Shown: positions 46,901-54,532, counted from the first letter of the stretch. The stretch: DNA of 64,000 bases from Flavobacterium denitrificans DSM 15936 (GCF_000425445.1 NZ_KE384377.1:800070-864069); one strand, 5' to 3'. Made by a program: numbers and translations. Notes: generated by a model not told the origin, from the letters alone.

Positions 46901-49155
46901 ACTGTTACGGCTGTATTAGGGTCATTTTCATTGACAATGATAACACCAGTAGATGGTTGCACTGTCCAGGTTCCAAATTCAACAGGTGTTGTAGTATTTG
47001 CACTAAGATTAAAAGTTGTTGTTCCTGAAGAATAACAGGTATCTGGTCCTGCGTCTGATTGTGTTGGAGCTAGTAGGTTGTTGGTAAATATGGTAACATT
47101 ATCAGAAACAGCTGAACCACAAGAAGGACCAGGATGTGTATAAGAAACCGTCCATTGTAATTCATAAGATGAATTTGTAGTTTGGAAACCTGTAGCAATA
47201 GCATTAGGATCATTAACATTAGAAAATGTAATTGTGTCGGGACCCGAAACCTGACTCCACGTCCCAATTTCACCTGAATCTGGTTGTACAGCAGTTAGTG
47301 GAACCTGTGAATTTGTACAGACTACTTGATCTTGTCCTGCATCAACGTTGGTTATAGAACTATCAGAAACATAAACAGTAACCGTCGCCACAGAAAAACC
47401 GCACGTAGCACCGCCACCTTTTGTAATATATTGAAAGACATAGGTACCTGAAATTAGTCCGCTTACTTGCGTGTCAACAGCAAAATTATCTGCAATTACA
47501 GCTGTATTCGGGCCACTGAGTTGGCTCCAAAAATGCAATCCATCATCAGTAGTTACGCCCGAAAGAATAGTTGTGGTGTCGCCGCAGGGCAAACTGACAT
47601 CGGTTCCGGCATTTGAAGGCGTAGGATCTCCAGAAACTAAAATATTTAATGTGTCAAAACCATAATCGCATTCAACGGTTAATGCTCCCGTTTGTTTTCT
47701 GATAAATTCAACTGTATAATCTCCCGCAGCAGTTAGTGTTAAAGTCAGTGAATTCCCAACATCTTGTAAAGCAGTAGGAAAAGGACCTAAAGGTGATAGC
47801 GCTGGCCCGCTAACAATTCGGTATTGATTTGATCCTGTTCCTGTAACAGTAAGCGGAATCGTAAAAACAGTTGCATTACAGCTTCCTACAATGTCATTTC
47901 CATTGTTTGCCACAATAGTTCTGGTTGGGCCATTGTATTGTACTATATAATCTTTGGTAAAAATACAGCCAGTGTTATTATTTGTAAGTGTATAACGGAA
48001 TCGGTATGGGCTTCCTGCTGACGAAATATTAGTTACTAATGTAGTTGGATTAGTAGGCGAAACAATTATAGCTCCAGGATCTCCTTCAATTTGTGACCAA
48101 GCAACAGTTTCACCTGCATACAAAGGTGTTTGTGCAACAAGGGTTACTTGATTTATTGTATTGTCACAAAAGAAAATATTTTCATCACCACCAGGCAATT
48201 GTGTTACATCTTGTGTTGCTGGCGGTACAGTTATTACTACTAAATCATTCCCAGATGCACACGATCCGGTAACGGTCCATCTAAAGGTATAAGTTCCTTC
48301 TGTTAAATTTGAAATGCTTGTATTATTTGAATTTGGACTCCCTATTGTTGGAGTGTTTGGGCCTGAAACAAATGTCCACTGACCATTTTGGCCATTAAGT
48401 CCGCAACCGCCATAAGATCCAACAAGATTTGTTGACTGTGTAGTAGTATAACAATTGCTTAGAGTTTGATCTGGTCCTGCTGTTACCGGTTTAAATCCTC
48501 CATAATTTGTTACTGTAATTTGAGACGTAGTTCTGCAGCGTTGTCCTGGGGCAAATTCTGGTCCTTCAATAACCCATTGCAGTGTTGAAACGCCACAACT
48601 AGTTGCAGGTAAAGTTATGGTTGAGGTAGCTAAATTTGGAAAATTAATTACAACCCCAGCATTATTTGCGCCCACTATTTCCCAATAACCTGTTTCTCCT
48701 GTGTTTTGAGGAGAATTTCCAATAATTGCTAATGTACCATCACTACTAGGACAACTTGCGATATTGCCTCCTGCATTAGCTTTTGTTATTGGCTTAACAT
48801 TGACAACTTTATCTTGATAAGACAAAATTCCGTCACCACACGTGGCACTATATCTAAAAGTATAAGTGTTTCCTCCGGTATACCCAGAGATTGTTGTTGT
48901 AGAACTAGTAGGAGAGTTGATAACAACTGCAGGACCAGATATTTGTGTCCATTTTACTGTGCCAATAATTGGTGCTGGATTGTTTCCGGTTAAGACTAGA
49001 GCGTCAGTTTCGCAAATAGTTACGTTCAGCACTCCTGCATTTACGGTACAGTTCTGAGCATTTAAATTTACAGTAGTTAGAACTAGCAAAATTATTGCTA
49101 GATATAGTTTTCTTGAAAAATTGGTAAACGCAGAAAAAAAGTAAAATTGTGCCAT
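37951..49155 (-). CDS. Giant T9SS type-B adhesin with PKD-like and DUF11 repeats
   Basis: 3734 residues from ATG at 49155 (an upstream TTG is unlikely). A signal peptide ends near VNLNAQ (about 34). Residues about 35-1415 hold roughly 15 PKD/Ig-like units with AGPDQ...TMSG...GTYTFRWTV landmarks. Residues about 1418-3640 hold 17 DUF11 units of 120-130 residues (ADLSLTKTVNN, VTNNGPQNTTGV, DLLPSGYTF, DPDSTPNN). The C-terminus (about 3648-3734) is the gliding-motility-type sorting domain: NEFSPNDDGQNDTFYIDC, VFNRWGNIVYF, GTYFYVL. By family knowledge it is exported by T9SS and held at the surface through SprF, as an SprB-like adhesin. No frameshift is seen in 11.2 kb. Confidence 0.95.
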   Translation of the reverse strand: MAQFYFFSAFTNFSRKLYLAIILLVLTTVNLNAQNCTVNAGVLNVTICETDALVLTGNNPAPIIGTVKWTQISGPAVVINSPTSSTTTISGYTGGNTYTFRYSATCGDGILSYQDKVVNVKPITKANAGGNIASCPSSDGTLAIIGNSPQNTGETGYWEIVGANNAGVVINFPNLATSTITLPATSCGVSTLQWVIEGPEFAPGQRCRTTSQITVTNYGGFKPVTAGPDQTLSNCYTTTQSTNLVGSYGGCGLNGQNGQWTFVSGPNTPTIGSPNSNNTSISNLTEGTYTFRWTVTGSCASGNDLVVITVPPATQDVTQLPGGDENIFFCDNTINQVTLVAQTPLYAGETVAWSQIEGDPGAIIVSPTNPTTLVTNISSAGSPYRFRYTLTNNNTGCIFTKDYIVQYNGPTRTIVANNGNDIVGSCNATVFTIPLTVTGTGSNQYRIVSGPALSPLGPFPTALQDVGNSLTLTLTAAGDYTVEFIRKQTGALTVECDYGFDTLNILVSGDPTPSNAGTDVSLPCGDTTTILSGVTTDDGLHFWSQLSGPNTAVIADNFAVDTQVSGLISGTYVFQYITKGGGATCGFSVATVTVYVSDSSITNVDAGQDQVVCTNSQVPLTAVQPDSGEIGTWSQVSGPDTITFSNVNDPNAIATGFQTTNSSYELQWTVSYTHPGPSCGSAVSDNVTIFTNNLLAPTQSDAGPDTCYSSGTTTFNLSANTTTPVEFGTWTVQPSTGVIIVNENDPNTAVTVPGNGTYVFTWTIVSRLRNCIPSVSSVSVTVAETPPSADAGPDQEICGTTITMAATQSAGSTGTWTRISGVGNYTISDIHDPNAVFTFNYSGYYIFRWTVDANICGQAFDDINLTIGIPPHSASAGPDQNICNNSSVTMAGNSYDSFFELGQWSVLTGSPNQPTIVDPSNPNTVINGLIAGTYTFRWTITAKSIFLCSGSFDDMVVVVDPAANAGPDQTFCDVTSVQLIASENSKGTWTLTSTTGNAGDVVITQSPPNSYIANATVVPGNDYVFTFTTIATTFPDGSSCVGTSDSVNVTIYNGASIDPNAGPDQTLCISDVGGVTTMSGNVPPPDVSSATWRFVYQPTGSVANIDTPSAPLTTVSNLTVPGLYILEWVFESNNCRTLSDIVRIEMNAPPSPANAGPDDTVACQTTYKTAAVPPAVGIGTWTFASQPPGGNAVIDNPNSPVTTLSNISALGTYTLTWTVTNGPFTSPSSCAPTSDDVEITFNDVPPSIADAGPDQELCNATSATMDAVAVTSGVGTWTQVSGPNTAGIASLNNENSLMLGLIPGTYEFKWTVTTTASTSCISEDTVLVTIYQNPSLADAGPNQIVPQFSPINLNAVAPTIGTATWTQTGGPSTIAFTNPTSPTTAVTGTIPGIYTLQWNVTNGNCAVSTDTMTLTILAVADLELTKTVTPTTGSVGDEVTFNINVFNNNALGGSVTATNVAIRDHIPAGFELVPGSVNSGGIYNVGDNTITWSGITIPSGSILHLSFKATILTGGSYTNIAEVIASDQYDPDSTPNNQNPAEDDQDDATVVLDVADLSLRKTVSPTSVSINDNVTFTISVTNSGPNNATGITVSDHLPSGYTYVSDNGGGKYNNTTGIWNVGNLNNGNTISLQVTAKVNVASAANYVNVAEIQTSHQFDPDSTPGNGLPEDDMSSATVNLKLADLELTKAVSPTSAAAGDQVSFTLHLLNNGPGNATGVAVRDIIPEGFAIIPGSVSHSGFYNVADGSLTWQNLAVANGASIDLTFRATVNPSGTYINIAQVTASDLPDPDSTPNNDDGDQSEDDEANAPLTFIGPTADLELTKEIVAGNTSPVIGSQVSFRLIITNKGPNSTTGVLVRDILPSGYEFVNYSSTDGLYDFTTGIWNVATIDSSASESLIIDAKVLPTGDYKNTTEVIASSLPDPDSTPNNDDGDQSEDDEDSVILTPVQPAADLSLTKTVSNSTPLVGSLVTFQIITTNSGPQDAAQVRVRDLLPSGYTFLNFNSTSGTYDPVTGIWSLDILENTESETLQINATVNPSGDYTNIAEITNSSVFDPDSTPNNGVPTEDDYGTATTTPIPRSSDLSITKTVSNPAPVIGSVVTFQIIVTNNGPQDNTGIQVTDLLPSGYSHVGFTVTTGTYDPTTGVWIIGSLLNGNSETLQIVATVNNTGDYLNIAEVTAADLPDPNSTPNNGNTTENDYASVIITPIVQSSDLSLTKTVNNPTPVIGSQVTFEIILSNNGPNDNTGIEVTDLLPSGYTFVGFNNSKGTYNPLTGLWTIGNLISGNLETLEILATVNATGNYLNVAEVTAADLPDPNSTPNNGVTTEDDYASVSTSPVPQSSDLSITKTVNNATPLVGATVAFQIVVTNNGPNDNTGIQITDLLPSGYTFLSFTTSKGTYNPITGLWTVGNLITANSETLQVYATVNPSGDYTNIAEVTAADLLDPNSTPNNGVPAENDYATATVTPIVQSADLSLTKSVNNATPLVGAPVTFEVVITNNGPQNTTGVTVTDLLPSGYTFSSFTVSTGTYNATTGLWTIGNLPNGASETLQITANANLTGDYLNIAEVSASDLPDPDSTPNNAVTTEDDYATATVTPIVQSADLSLTKSVSNTTPLVGAEVTFEVVVTNNGPQNTTGVTVTDLLPSGYTFVAYRISTGTYTPANGLWTVGNLINGQSETMQLTAIVNATGNYTNIAEITASDLPDPDSTPNNAAASEDDYATATTAPNPQSADLSLTKTVNNATPLAASTIIFEITITNNGPQNTTGVEVTDLLPSGYTFSSYSTTKGSYNSTTGKWNVGSLLNGDTQVLQLSAIVNGTGDYQNIAEVTASALPDPNSTPGNGVATENDYATATITPRALSADLSITKRVNNATPLIGSTVTFEIVLTNNGPQNANGVEVTDLLPSGYTYTGFTATKGTYTPLTGKWNIGSLLSGDAQTLQLIATVNATGNYLNSVEVTASDLPDPNSTPNNGITTENDYAEVATAPHEALADLSVLKTIVGGNFSPIFGSTVTFEITATNSGPQDATGVQIRDLLPSGYEYIVYSATKGQYVSNSGIWNIDSIPNGTTESLLVTVRINRTGNYENTAEVYSSDQKDPDSTPNNGIPGEDDMSTAILTPINAVADLSIEKSVINNILTPAVGSQISFSITVSNSGPSIATGITIKDVLPAGYDYIFHNSTSGNYNHLTGEWNPGIILPGNSHTLIINVFVKTPTGATDEYLNTAEIMTSDQRDPDSTPGNGVATEDDYDSISVTPVIVMADLSISKTTLSGNTNYDVGDSVVFNITVTNDGPGDASGVEIKDLLPKGFKYVTNSATGGVYNFATGIWKTGIVRSGNNESLDIYATINPPSGQANEYLNIAEVTASNLPDPDSTPNNGVTTEDDYDSVQVNVNIADLSLEKTVNNKNANVDEVVTFTLQLGNDGPAQATGVAVEDLIPLGFKNISNINQGGVFSSNTIRWVDLTVPVGGITLTYQATVVNPHGLDSYDYLNIAQVTASNQFDPDSKPNNDNGDQSEDDEDSEFINIPSTDIAITKEVDKTDVPMYSSVVFTITADNLGNLAGTNVEIQDLLPKGYELTSYTVSSGTYDGKTGTWLIPIINARSLQTLTITAKVVDVNSYLNTAHLVKLDQIDTNASNNQDSATVKPNCLKIYNEFSPNDDGQNDTFYIDCITQFPDNQLEVFNRWGNIVYFKKGYDNTWDGKADGSAKTLPEGTYFYVLDLGDGSPKISGWVYIK
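38230..44905 (-). repeat. Tandem DUF11 repeat region of the adhesin
   Basis: Seventeen coding repeats of about 360-400 bp, most similar in the central units. A 53-bp sequence is identical at 41339-41391 and 41729-41781, exactly 390 bp apart (130 codons). Acidic linkers such as DPDSTPNNDDGDQSEDDE between units look able to bind Ca2+. Confidence 0.85.
44906..49050 (-). repeat. Tandem PKD/Ig-like repeat region of the adhesin
   Basis: About 15 units of 80-100 residues, each opening AGPDQ plus a Cys and closing with YTFRWTV-like strands that often also carry Cys, so intradomain disulfides are plausible. Units are more diverged from one another than the DUF11 set. Confidence 0.8.
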
Positions 49156-49267
49156 AAGCAATCTAGATCTGGAAGGCAGAATGAAATACTAAACAACTAC
49201 CTTAAATTAATAATTACGTTGTGTATAATTTGCAGGTTTTGTGATCGACTCTAGGGGGCGAGGAATC

Positions 49268-49275
49268 CAAAGTTA
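49268..49275 (-). promoter_or_regulatory. -7 element of the adhesin operon
   Basis: On the minus strand, TAACTTTG matches TAnnTTTG exactly, 113 bp before the adhesin ATG. The 22-bp palindrome (49309-49330) lies 33 bp upstream. Confidence 0.55.
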
Positions 49276-49308
49276 AGAAAAGTAAAATTCTATAAAGTCT
49301 TTTTTAGT

Positions 49309-49330
49309 GTTTCAAATTATAAAATGAAAC
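49309..49330. promoter_or_regulatory. GTTTCAAATTA/TAAAATGAAAC palindromic operator
   Basis: Identical over 22 bp to the copy at 22820-22841, and differing from the perfect palindrome at 28200 at two positions. It lies between the adhesin operon (minus) and the small-protein gene (plus). The rest of 49156-49525 is AT-rich with no other element recognised. Confidence 0.6.
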
Positions 49331-49525
49331 GATAAATTAGATATTGCAACATTAAGATTATCGGGTTATAACGACTGTTAAAACGAAGGGATCAATAGAG
49401 CGAACCGTTCGTGAATGCCTTATTTTCTTTAAGAAAAAAATAACAGAACCAGATTCAATTCTAATGTTATTTTAATGTAGCGCTGAAAATTTCGTCCTAA
49501 ATTGCGCCCTTTTAAGAGCAGGGAA

Positions 49526-49930
49526 ATGTTAAGCAGAATTAAAAATAGTATCTTTTGTAAATGCGTTCACGCGTTACTAATTGGGTATTTTTTAATGAAC
49601 AGTATTAATATGTCTGGAACTTTTGCACGAATTGTCAATACAAATATAGAGCAGGATTCTGTAAAAGGAATGACATGCAATTTCTTGAAAAAAATCTTTA
49701 AATGTGACGGAATCCCTGAAGAGTTGGATGATTATGAGAACAAGGAAACCAAAACAACAAAATTGGCAAAGGGAATTCCTCTATTCGAATATATTATTCC
49801 TTTAGATTCATCAATGGCTAATCTGTATTTTCAGATTAAGGCCAAAAGAAAAAACTATATCAATAATCCAATTTTTTCTTTTGGATTTTATGGCAAAATT
49901 CATTTGCGCCCCCCTCAAAATATTGCTTAA
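49526..49930 (+). CDS. Hypothetical small protein with N-terminal hydrophobic segment
   Basis: 134 residues from ATG at 49526; an earlier in-frame TTG is unlikely. A hydrophobic stretch (about 14-30, VHALLIGYFLMNSINMS) could be a signal or anchor. The central part is basic (CNFLKKIFKC, KETKTTKLAKG), followed by GIPLFEYIIPLDSSMANLYFQ. No family is recognised. It lies 100 bp upstream of the export operon, which has its own -7 box, so it is probably a separate transcript. Start and reality are moderately supported. Confidence 0.55.
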   Translation: MLSRIKNSIFCKCVHALLIGYFLMNSINMSGTFARIVNTNIEQDSVKGMTCNFLKKIFKCDGIPEELDDYENKETKTTKLAKGIPLFEYIIPLDSSMANLYFQIKAKRKNYINNPIFSFGFYGKIHLRPPQNIA

Positions 49931-49986
49931 TTATTAATTTTTCAAATGTAAAAGTATGTGTTAAATCCATAGCGCAATTTTTACCG

Positions 49987-49994
49987 TATATTTG
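49987..49994 (+). promoter_or_regulatory. -7 element of the ABC export operon
   Basis: TATATTTG, a perfect TAnnTTTG, lies 37 bp before the ABC transporter ATG. No clear -33 box. Confidence 0.5.
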
Positions 49995-50030
49995 TAATTA
50001 TCTGTTAATGCAATATTTATATATAAATTC

Positions 50031-51686
50031 ATGACACCTTTTAAACGTTTTTACAATTTACTCACGCTCGATAAGCGCGATGTATACCAAATTATATTTT
50101 ATGCGGCATTTGCCGGTTTAGTAAACCTTTCGCTTCCTTTGGGAATTCAGGCGATTATTAATTTTATTCAAAGCGGACAGATCAGCGTTTCTTGGATCGT
50201 GCTTGTAATTCTTGTTACTATTGGAGTTGGTTTTGGTGGTGTTTTGACCATCTTGCAACTGCGAATTGTAGAGAATCTGCAACAGCGAATTTTTGTCCGA
50301 TCTTCATTTGAATTTGCATACAGAATGCCTTTGATTAAGTTCAAAGAAATGTATTCAGAGTATGCGCCTGAAAAAGCAAACCGATTTTTCGACACTTTGA
50401 TGGTTCAAAAAGGAACTGCAAAATTACTACTGGATTTTTGCACAGCCTTTTTGCAAGTTGGACTTGGGATTATATTATTAGTCTTGTATCATTCCTTTTT
50501 TATGGTAATTGGACTTTTGTTCATTGCTATTTTATATATTATTTTTAAGTTTTCTTATCATGACGGACTTGAAACAAGTCTTAACGAATCAAAATTCAAA
50601 TATAAAGTTGCGGCTTGGATTCAAGAAATTGCACGTAATCGCGATAGTTTCCGAAAAAAAGGAGGTTTTGAATATGCATTGAAACGAAACGACGGCTATG
50701 TAACACAATATGTAAATTACCGTGAAAAGCACTTTCAGGTAATGAAAAAACAATATATTCAGCTTACTATTTTTAAGATTATTGTTACAGCTGCCTTATT
50801 GTCTATTGGTGGTTTTCTGGTAATTCACCATCAAATGAACATTGGGCAGTTTGTGGCAGCTGAAATTGTTATCGTATTGCTGATCAACTCGGTAGAGAAA
50901 ATTATTTTCGGACTAGAATCTTTTTATGATGTATTGACATCTGTAGAAAAAATTGGTCAAGTAACTGATATGGAAACTTCTTGTATTCCAGAAAAATCTG
51001 CAATTAATAAAGGAGGAATTACAATCGAGACCGAAAGTGTTGCTTATAATTATCCCGATCATAACAAAAAATCACTTAAAAACATTAATCTGAAAATCAA
51101 TCAAAGTGAAAAAATCATTTTGAGAGGAACAAACGGTGCAGGAAAAAGTACATTGTTGCGATTGCTTGCCGGTTTGCTTGAACCTGAAAGTGGAGCTGTT
51201 TATGTTACGGACACTTTTATGAACCGTCTTGACGAAGATAGTTACAGAGCGCAAGCAGGAACATATTTGCAAGGAGATACACTTTTTGCAGGCACAATTA
51301 GAGAAAATATTCTTTTTGGAAATGAAGAATTAAATAGTGATGATTTAAAATGGGCTTTAGACAGTGTTGGTTTGACCCCAGATATTAAAACATTTCCTAA
51401 CGGTTTGGAGCATCAAGTGCATCCGGGTGGTCATGAACTTTCGGCTTCAGATATCCAGAAAATATTGCTTGCGCGAAGCATCGTTCACAAACCTAATATT
51501 TTATTCCTTGAAGATCCTGTTGATAAAATGGACGAATTGACATCAGGGAAAATTGTTGATTTTTTACTTTCTGAAGAAAATGACTGGACGGTAATCGTAA
51601 CTTCTAAAAATGATATTTGGAAGAATAAATGCGATCGTATGATAACCATTGACGACGGAAAAATTATTAACGACATAAAGCTATAA
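50031..51686 (+). CDS. ABC exporter (type I secretion-like) with degenerate ATPase motifs
   Basis: 551 residues: about six membrane helices (15-300) and an ABC domain (about 325-551), with no peptidase domain. Walker A is intact (GTNGAGKST) and the Q-loop is present. The signature reads LSASD instead of LSGGQ, Walker B reads ILFLEDP with the usual Asp-Glu order reversed, and the H-loop reads VTSKND with no His. ATP hydrolysis is therefore probably weak or altered. It starts an operon with HlyD-type and TolC-type genes, a complete type I export set. The substrate is unknown. Confidence 0.9.
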   Translation: MTPFKRFYNLLTLDKRDVYQIIFYAAFAGLVNLSLPLGIQAIINFIQSGQISVSWIVLVILVTIGVGFGGVLTILQLRIVENLQQRIFVRSSFEFAYRMPLIKFKEMYSEYAPEKANRFFDTLMVQKGTAKLLLDFCTAFLQVGLGIILLVLYHSFFMVIGLLFIAILYIIFKFSYHDGLETSLNESKFKYKVAAWIQEIARNRDSFRKKGGFEYALKRNDGYVTQYVNYREKHFQVMKKQYIQLTIFKIIVTAALLSIGGFLVIHHQMNIGQFVAAEIVIVLLINSVEKIIFGLESFYDVLTSVEKIGQVTDMETSCIPEKSAINKGGITIETESVAYNYPDHNKKSLKNINLKINQSEKIILRGTNGAGKSTLLRLLAGLLEPESGAVYVTDTFMNRLDEDSYRAQAGTYLQGDTLFAGTIRENILFGNEELNSDDLKWALDSVGLTPDIKTFPNGLEHQVHPGGHELSASDIQKILLARSIVHKPNILFLEDPVDKMDELTSGKIVDFLLSEENDWTVIVTSKNDIWKNKCDRMITIDDGKIINDIKL

Positions 51687-51688
51687 TC

Positions 51689-53044
51689 ATGCTCAATATA
51701 TCAAAAGATAATAATATACTTATAACTCCGGGAAAATACACGTCAATAACAAGCGTTGCCCGAAGACCACATTACAAAATTTTAAACAGAGTCATTATCG
51801 GATTTTTATTGTTTGGTGTTTGCTGTCTTTTTCTTCCTTGGACACAAAATATCTCAGGAAGCGGTTCGGTTACTACCTTAAAACCTGACCAAAGACCACA
51901 AACAGTTCACAATGCTATTGCAGGTCGAATCGAAAAATGGTACGTGCAAGAAGGTGATTATGTGAAAAAAGGCGATACAATTGTTTTTATTTCTGAGGTA
52001 AAAGAAGATTACTTGGATCCAAATCTTGTTGGTAATACAAAACAGCAGGTTGATGCTAAAAAAATGGCAGTAGAATCGTATGGCGACAAAGTAAATTCTC
52101 TTGAAGTTCAAGCAAAATCGCTTAATACAGAAAGAGAATTGAAATTGCAACAAGCGCAAAACAAAATACGACAATCGCAATTGAAAATCAAAAGCGACAG
52201 TATGGATCTTGAAGCGGTAAAAACACAGTTGAGAATTGCTAAAACACAATTTGACCGTTCCACTGCTTTAAATAAAGAAGGCTTAAAACCACTTACAGAT
52301 GTAGAGCAAAAAAGGCTAAAACTTCAGGAGTCTGAGGCTTATATCATTACACAACAAAACAAACTTTTAAGCAGCAAAAACGAATTAATAAACGCAAGAG
52401 TTGAAATTAACCGAATTACTGCAGAATATGCTGAGAAAATTTCGAAATCAAGAAGCGACAAATTCACTGCTTTAAGCACGCAATATGACACAGAAGCTCA
52501 AGTAAATAAGCTGGAAAATCAATATACAAATTACCGACTTAGAAACGGACTATATTATATTACAGCACCACAAAGTGGCTATGTAAACCGCGCTTTACTG
52601 GCAGGTCTTGGAGAAACCATTAAAGAAGGAACTCCAATTGTAAGCATTATGCCGTCAAGTTATGATATTGCTGTCGAAACCTATGTTGAGCCAATAGACC
52701 TTCCATTAGTACATCGTGGTGCAAAAGTTAGAGTTTGGTTTGACGGATGGCCAAGAATAGTATTTTCTGGATGGCCAGGTTTATCATACGGAACTTACGG
52801 TGGAAGAATTGTAGCAATTGAAAATTTTATTAGTGCCAATGGAAAATACAGAGTGCTTATTTCTCCAGATGGTCCAGACAACAAATGGCCTAAGGAGTTA
52901 AGTATTGGAGCAGGAGCGCAGAGCATAGCTTTGCTTGAAACGGTTTCCGTATGGTATGAAATATGGCGAAATCTTAATGGTTTTCCGCCAAATTATTATA
53001 AGTCAGATGTAAAAGAGACAAAATATGAAAAGGAGAAAAAATAA
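51689..53044 (+). CDS. HlyD-family membrane-fusion protein
   Basis: 451 residues, 2 nt after the ABC gene. One membrane helix (about 34-54), then a lipoyl half-motif AGRIEKWYVQEGDYVKKGDTIVFI, a long coiled-coil hairpin (about 110-275) rich in K/Q/E, the second half YYITAPQSGYVNRALLAGLGETIKEG, and a beta-barrel domain with RVWFDGWPRIVFSGWPG. It bridges the ABC protein to the TolC-like duct. Confidence 0.92.
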   Translation: MLNISKDNNILITPGKYTSITSVARRPHYKILNRVIIGFLLFGVCCLFLPWTQNISGSGSVTTLKPDQRPQTVHNAIAGRIEKWYVQEGDYVKKGDTIVFISEVKEDYLDPNLVGNTKQQVDAKKMAVESYGDKVNSLEVQAKSLNTERELKLQQAQNKIRQSQLKIKSDSMDLEAVKTQLRIAKTQFDRSTALNKEGLKPLTDVEQKRLKLQESEAYIITQQNKLLSSKNELINARVEINRITAEYAEKISKSRSDKFTALSTQYDTEAQVNKLENQYTNYRLRNGLYYITAPQSGYVNRALLAGLGETIKEGTPIVSIMPSSYDIAVETYVEPIDLPLVHRGAKVRVWFDGWPRIVFSGWPGLSYGTYGGRIVAIENFISANGKYRVLISPDGPDNKWPKELSIGAGAQSIALLETVSVWYEIWRNLNGFPPNYYKSDVKETKYEKEKK

Positions 53045-54443
53045 ATTGAAGCACGTTGTAAAACTGCTTGCTCTTTTGTTTTTATTCGGTTTTTCGGTTT
53101 CGTACGGTCAGGATTTTAATAAAGAGGAATTAAGTTACAGCGAGTTTTTAGGATATGTTAAAAAGTATCATCCGTTGGTAAAACAAGCCAATCTTGAAAT
53201 CAGCAATGCACAAGCGACGCTGATGATGGCGCGTGGAGGATTTGATCCAAAAATTGAGGTAGATTACAGCAAAAAAGAGTTTAAAGGAACCGAATATTAC
53301 TCTTTGTTAAACAGCAGTTTCAAAATTCCGACTTGGTACGGAATTGAAATAAAAGCAGGTTTTGATGATACTGACGGGCAATATTATAATCCGCAGAATA
53401 AAACTCCGGAGGCAGGTTTGACTTCTCTGGGTGTAAATGTGGCTTTAGGGCAAGGAATGTTCATTAATCAAAGAATGGCTGATGTTAGAGAAGGAAAATT
53501 GCAATTAAAATTAAGCGATGCACAACGAAAATTAAAAGCAATCGAAGTGCTGTACAAAGCGAGCGAAGCTTATTTTGAATGGAGAAAAAGCTATAACGAA
53601 GCTGCGCTATACAATCGATATTTAGGTTTTGCAAGCAAACGTTTTGAAGGTGTAAAAAAGTTGATCGAATTAGGCGATGCGCCGTCAATTGATAGTGTTG
53701 AAGCCGGAATTACAGTACGAAACAGACAATTAAATGTCGAAAACGGAAATTTAAAATTAGCTAAAGCCAAATTATATTTATCTAATTATTTGTGGATTGA
53801 AAACGTTCCGGTTGAATTGGAAGATAACGTAAAACCAGAAGAAAATTTGATTCAAACATTGGAAACAACATTGAAAACTGATGAAATGATGGTGAGTGTT
53901 GAAAGTTTGGAATTGCATCCAAAACTTCAGGCTTTGGAAACCAAGATGGGTATGTTGGAAATCAACAGAAAGTTAAAAGCAAATTCACTGCTTCCTAAGT
54001 TGAATGTTGGTTATAATTATATTTCTGAACCTTCTTATTGGAATTCTTTCAATGCTGATGATTACAAGTTTAATGTCGATTTCAGCATTCCGATTTTTTT
54101 GAGAAAGGAAAGAGGAAGCCTTAAACTGGCAAAATTTAAAATCCAAGACATTCAGTTTGATATTGAACAACAAAGACTGGAACTTAAAAATAAAATCAAA
54201 GCGCAGCAAACTGAAATTGCATCCTTAAAAAGACAAAAAAAGGTAATTGATAATTTAGTAAAAGATTATATTACGATGCTGAATTCTGAGGAAAAACTGT
54301 TTTCATTTGGTGAAAGCTCCATTTTTCTTATTAATTCGAGAGAAAATAATTTGGTGAGTGCAAAACTATCTCAAATTAGTATTGAGAATCAATTTTACAT
54401 TTCAAACGCCGAATTGTATAAAATCCTTGCAAATCCTGATTAA
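53025..54443 (+). CDS. TolC-like outer-membrane protein
   Basis: 472 residues, overlapping the HlyD gene by 20 nt. A signal peptide ends near VSYGQ. OEP-type helical repeats follow (SEFLGYVKKYHPLVKQANLEISNAQATLMMARGGF...; second half with LELHPKLQALETKMGML). It completes the ABC-HlyD-TolC export system and is followed by a strong terminator. Confidence 0.9.
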   Translation: MKRRKNKLKHVVKLLALLFLFGFSVSYGQDFNKEELSYSEFLGYVKKYHPLVKQANLEISNAQATLMMARGGFDPKIEVDYSKKEFKGTEYYSLLNSSFKIPTWYGIEIKAGFDDTDGQYYNPQNKTPEAGLTSLGVNVALGQGMFINQRMADVREGKLQLKLSDAQRKLKAIEVLYKASEAYFEWRKSYNEAALYNRYLGFASKRFEGVKKLIELGDAPSIDSVEAGITVRNRQLNVENGNLKLAKAKLYLSNYLWIENVPVELEDNVKPEENLIQTLETTLKTDEMMVSVESLELHPKLQALETKMGMLEINRKLKANSLLPKLNVGYNYISEPSYWNSFNADDYKFNVDFSIPIFLRKERGSLKLAKFKIQDIQFDIEQQRLELKNKIKAQQTEIASLKRQKKVIDNLVKDYITMLNSEEKLFSFGESSIFLINSRENNLVSAKLSQISIENQFYISNAELYKILANPD

Positions 54444-54474
54444 GCGATCACTTTAATTTTAGTTATTTAAAAAG

Positions 54475-54504
54475 AAACAGCAGCAAAATATTTTGCTGCT
54501 GTTT
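54475..54504. terminator. Bidirectional terminator after the export operon
   Basis: AAACAGCAGCAAAAT is directly followed by its exact complement, a 30-bp palindrome ending in TTTT, between convergent transcripts. Confidence 0.85.
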
Positions 54505-54532
54505 TGATTTATAGAAGTTTAAACTTAAGTAA

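Noticed and set aside
39683..48990. Many 60-94-codon ORFs on both strands within the adhesin region
   Set aside because: All are shadows of the adhesin repeats in other frames.
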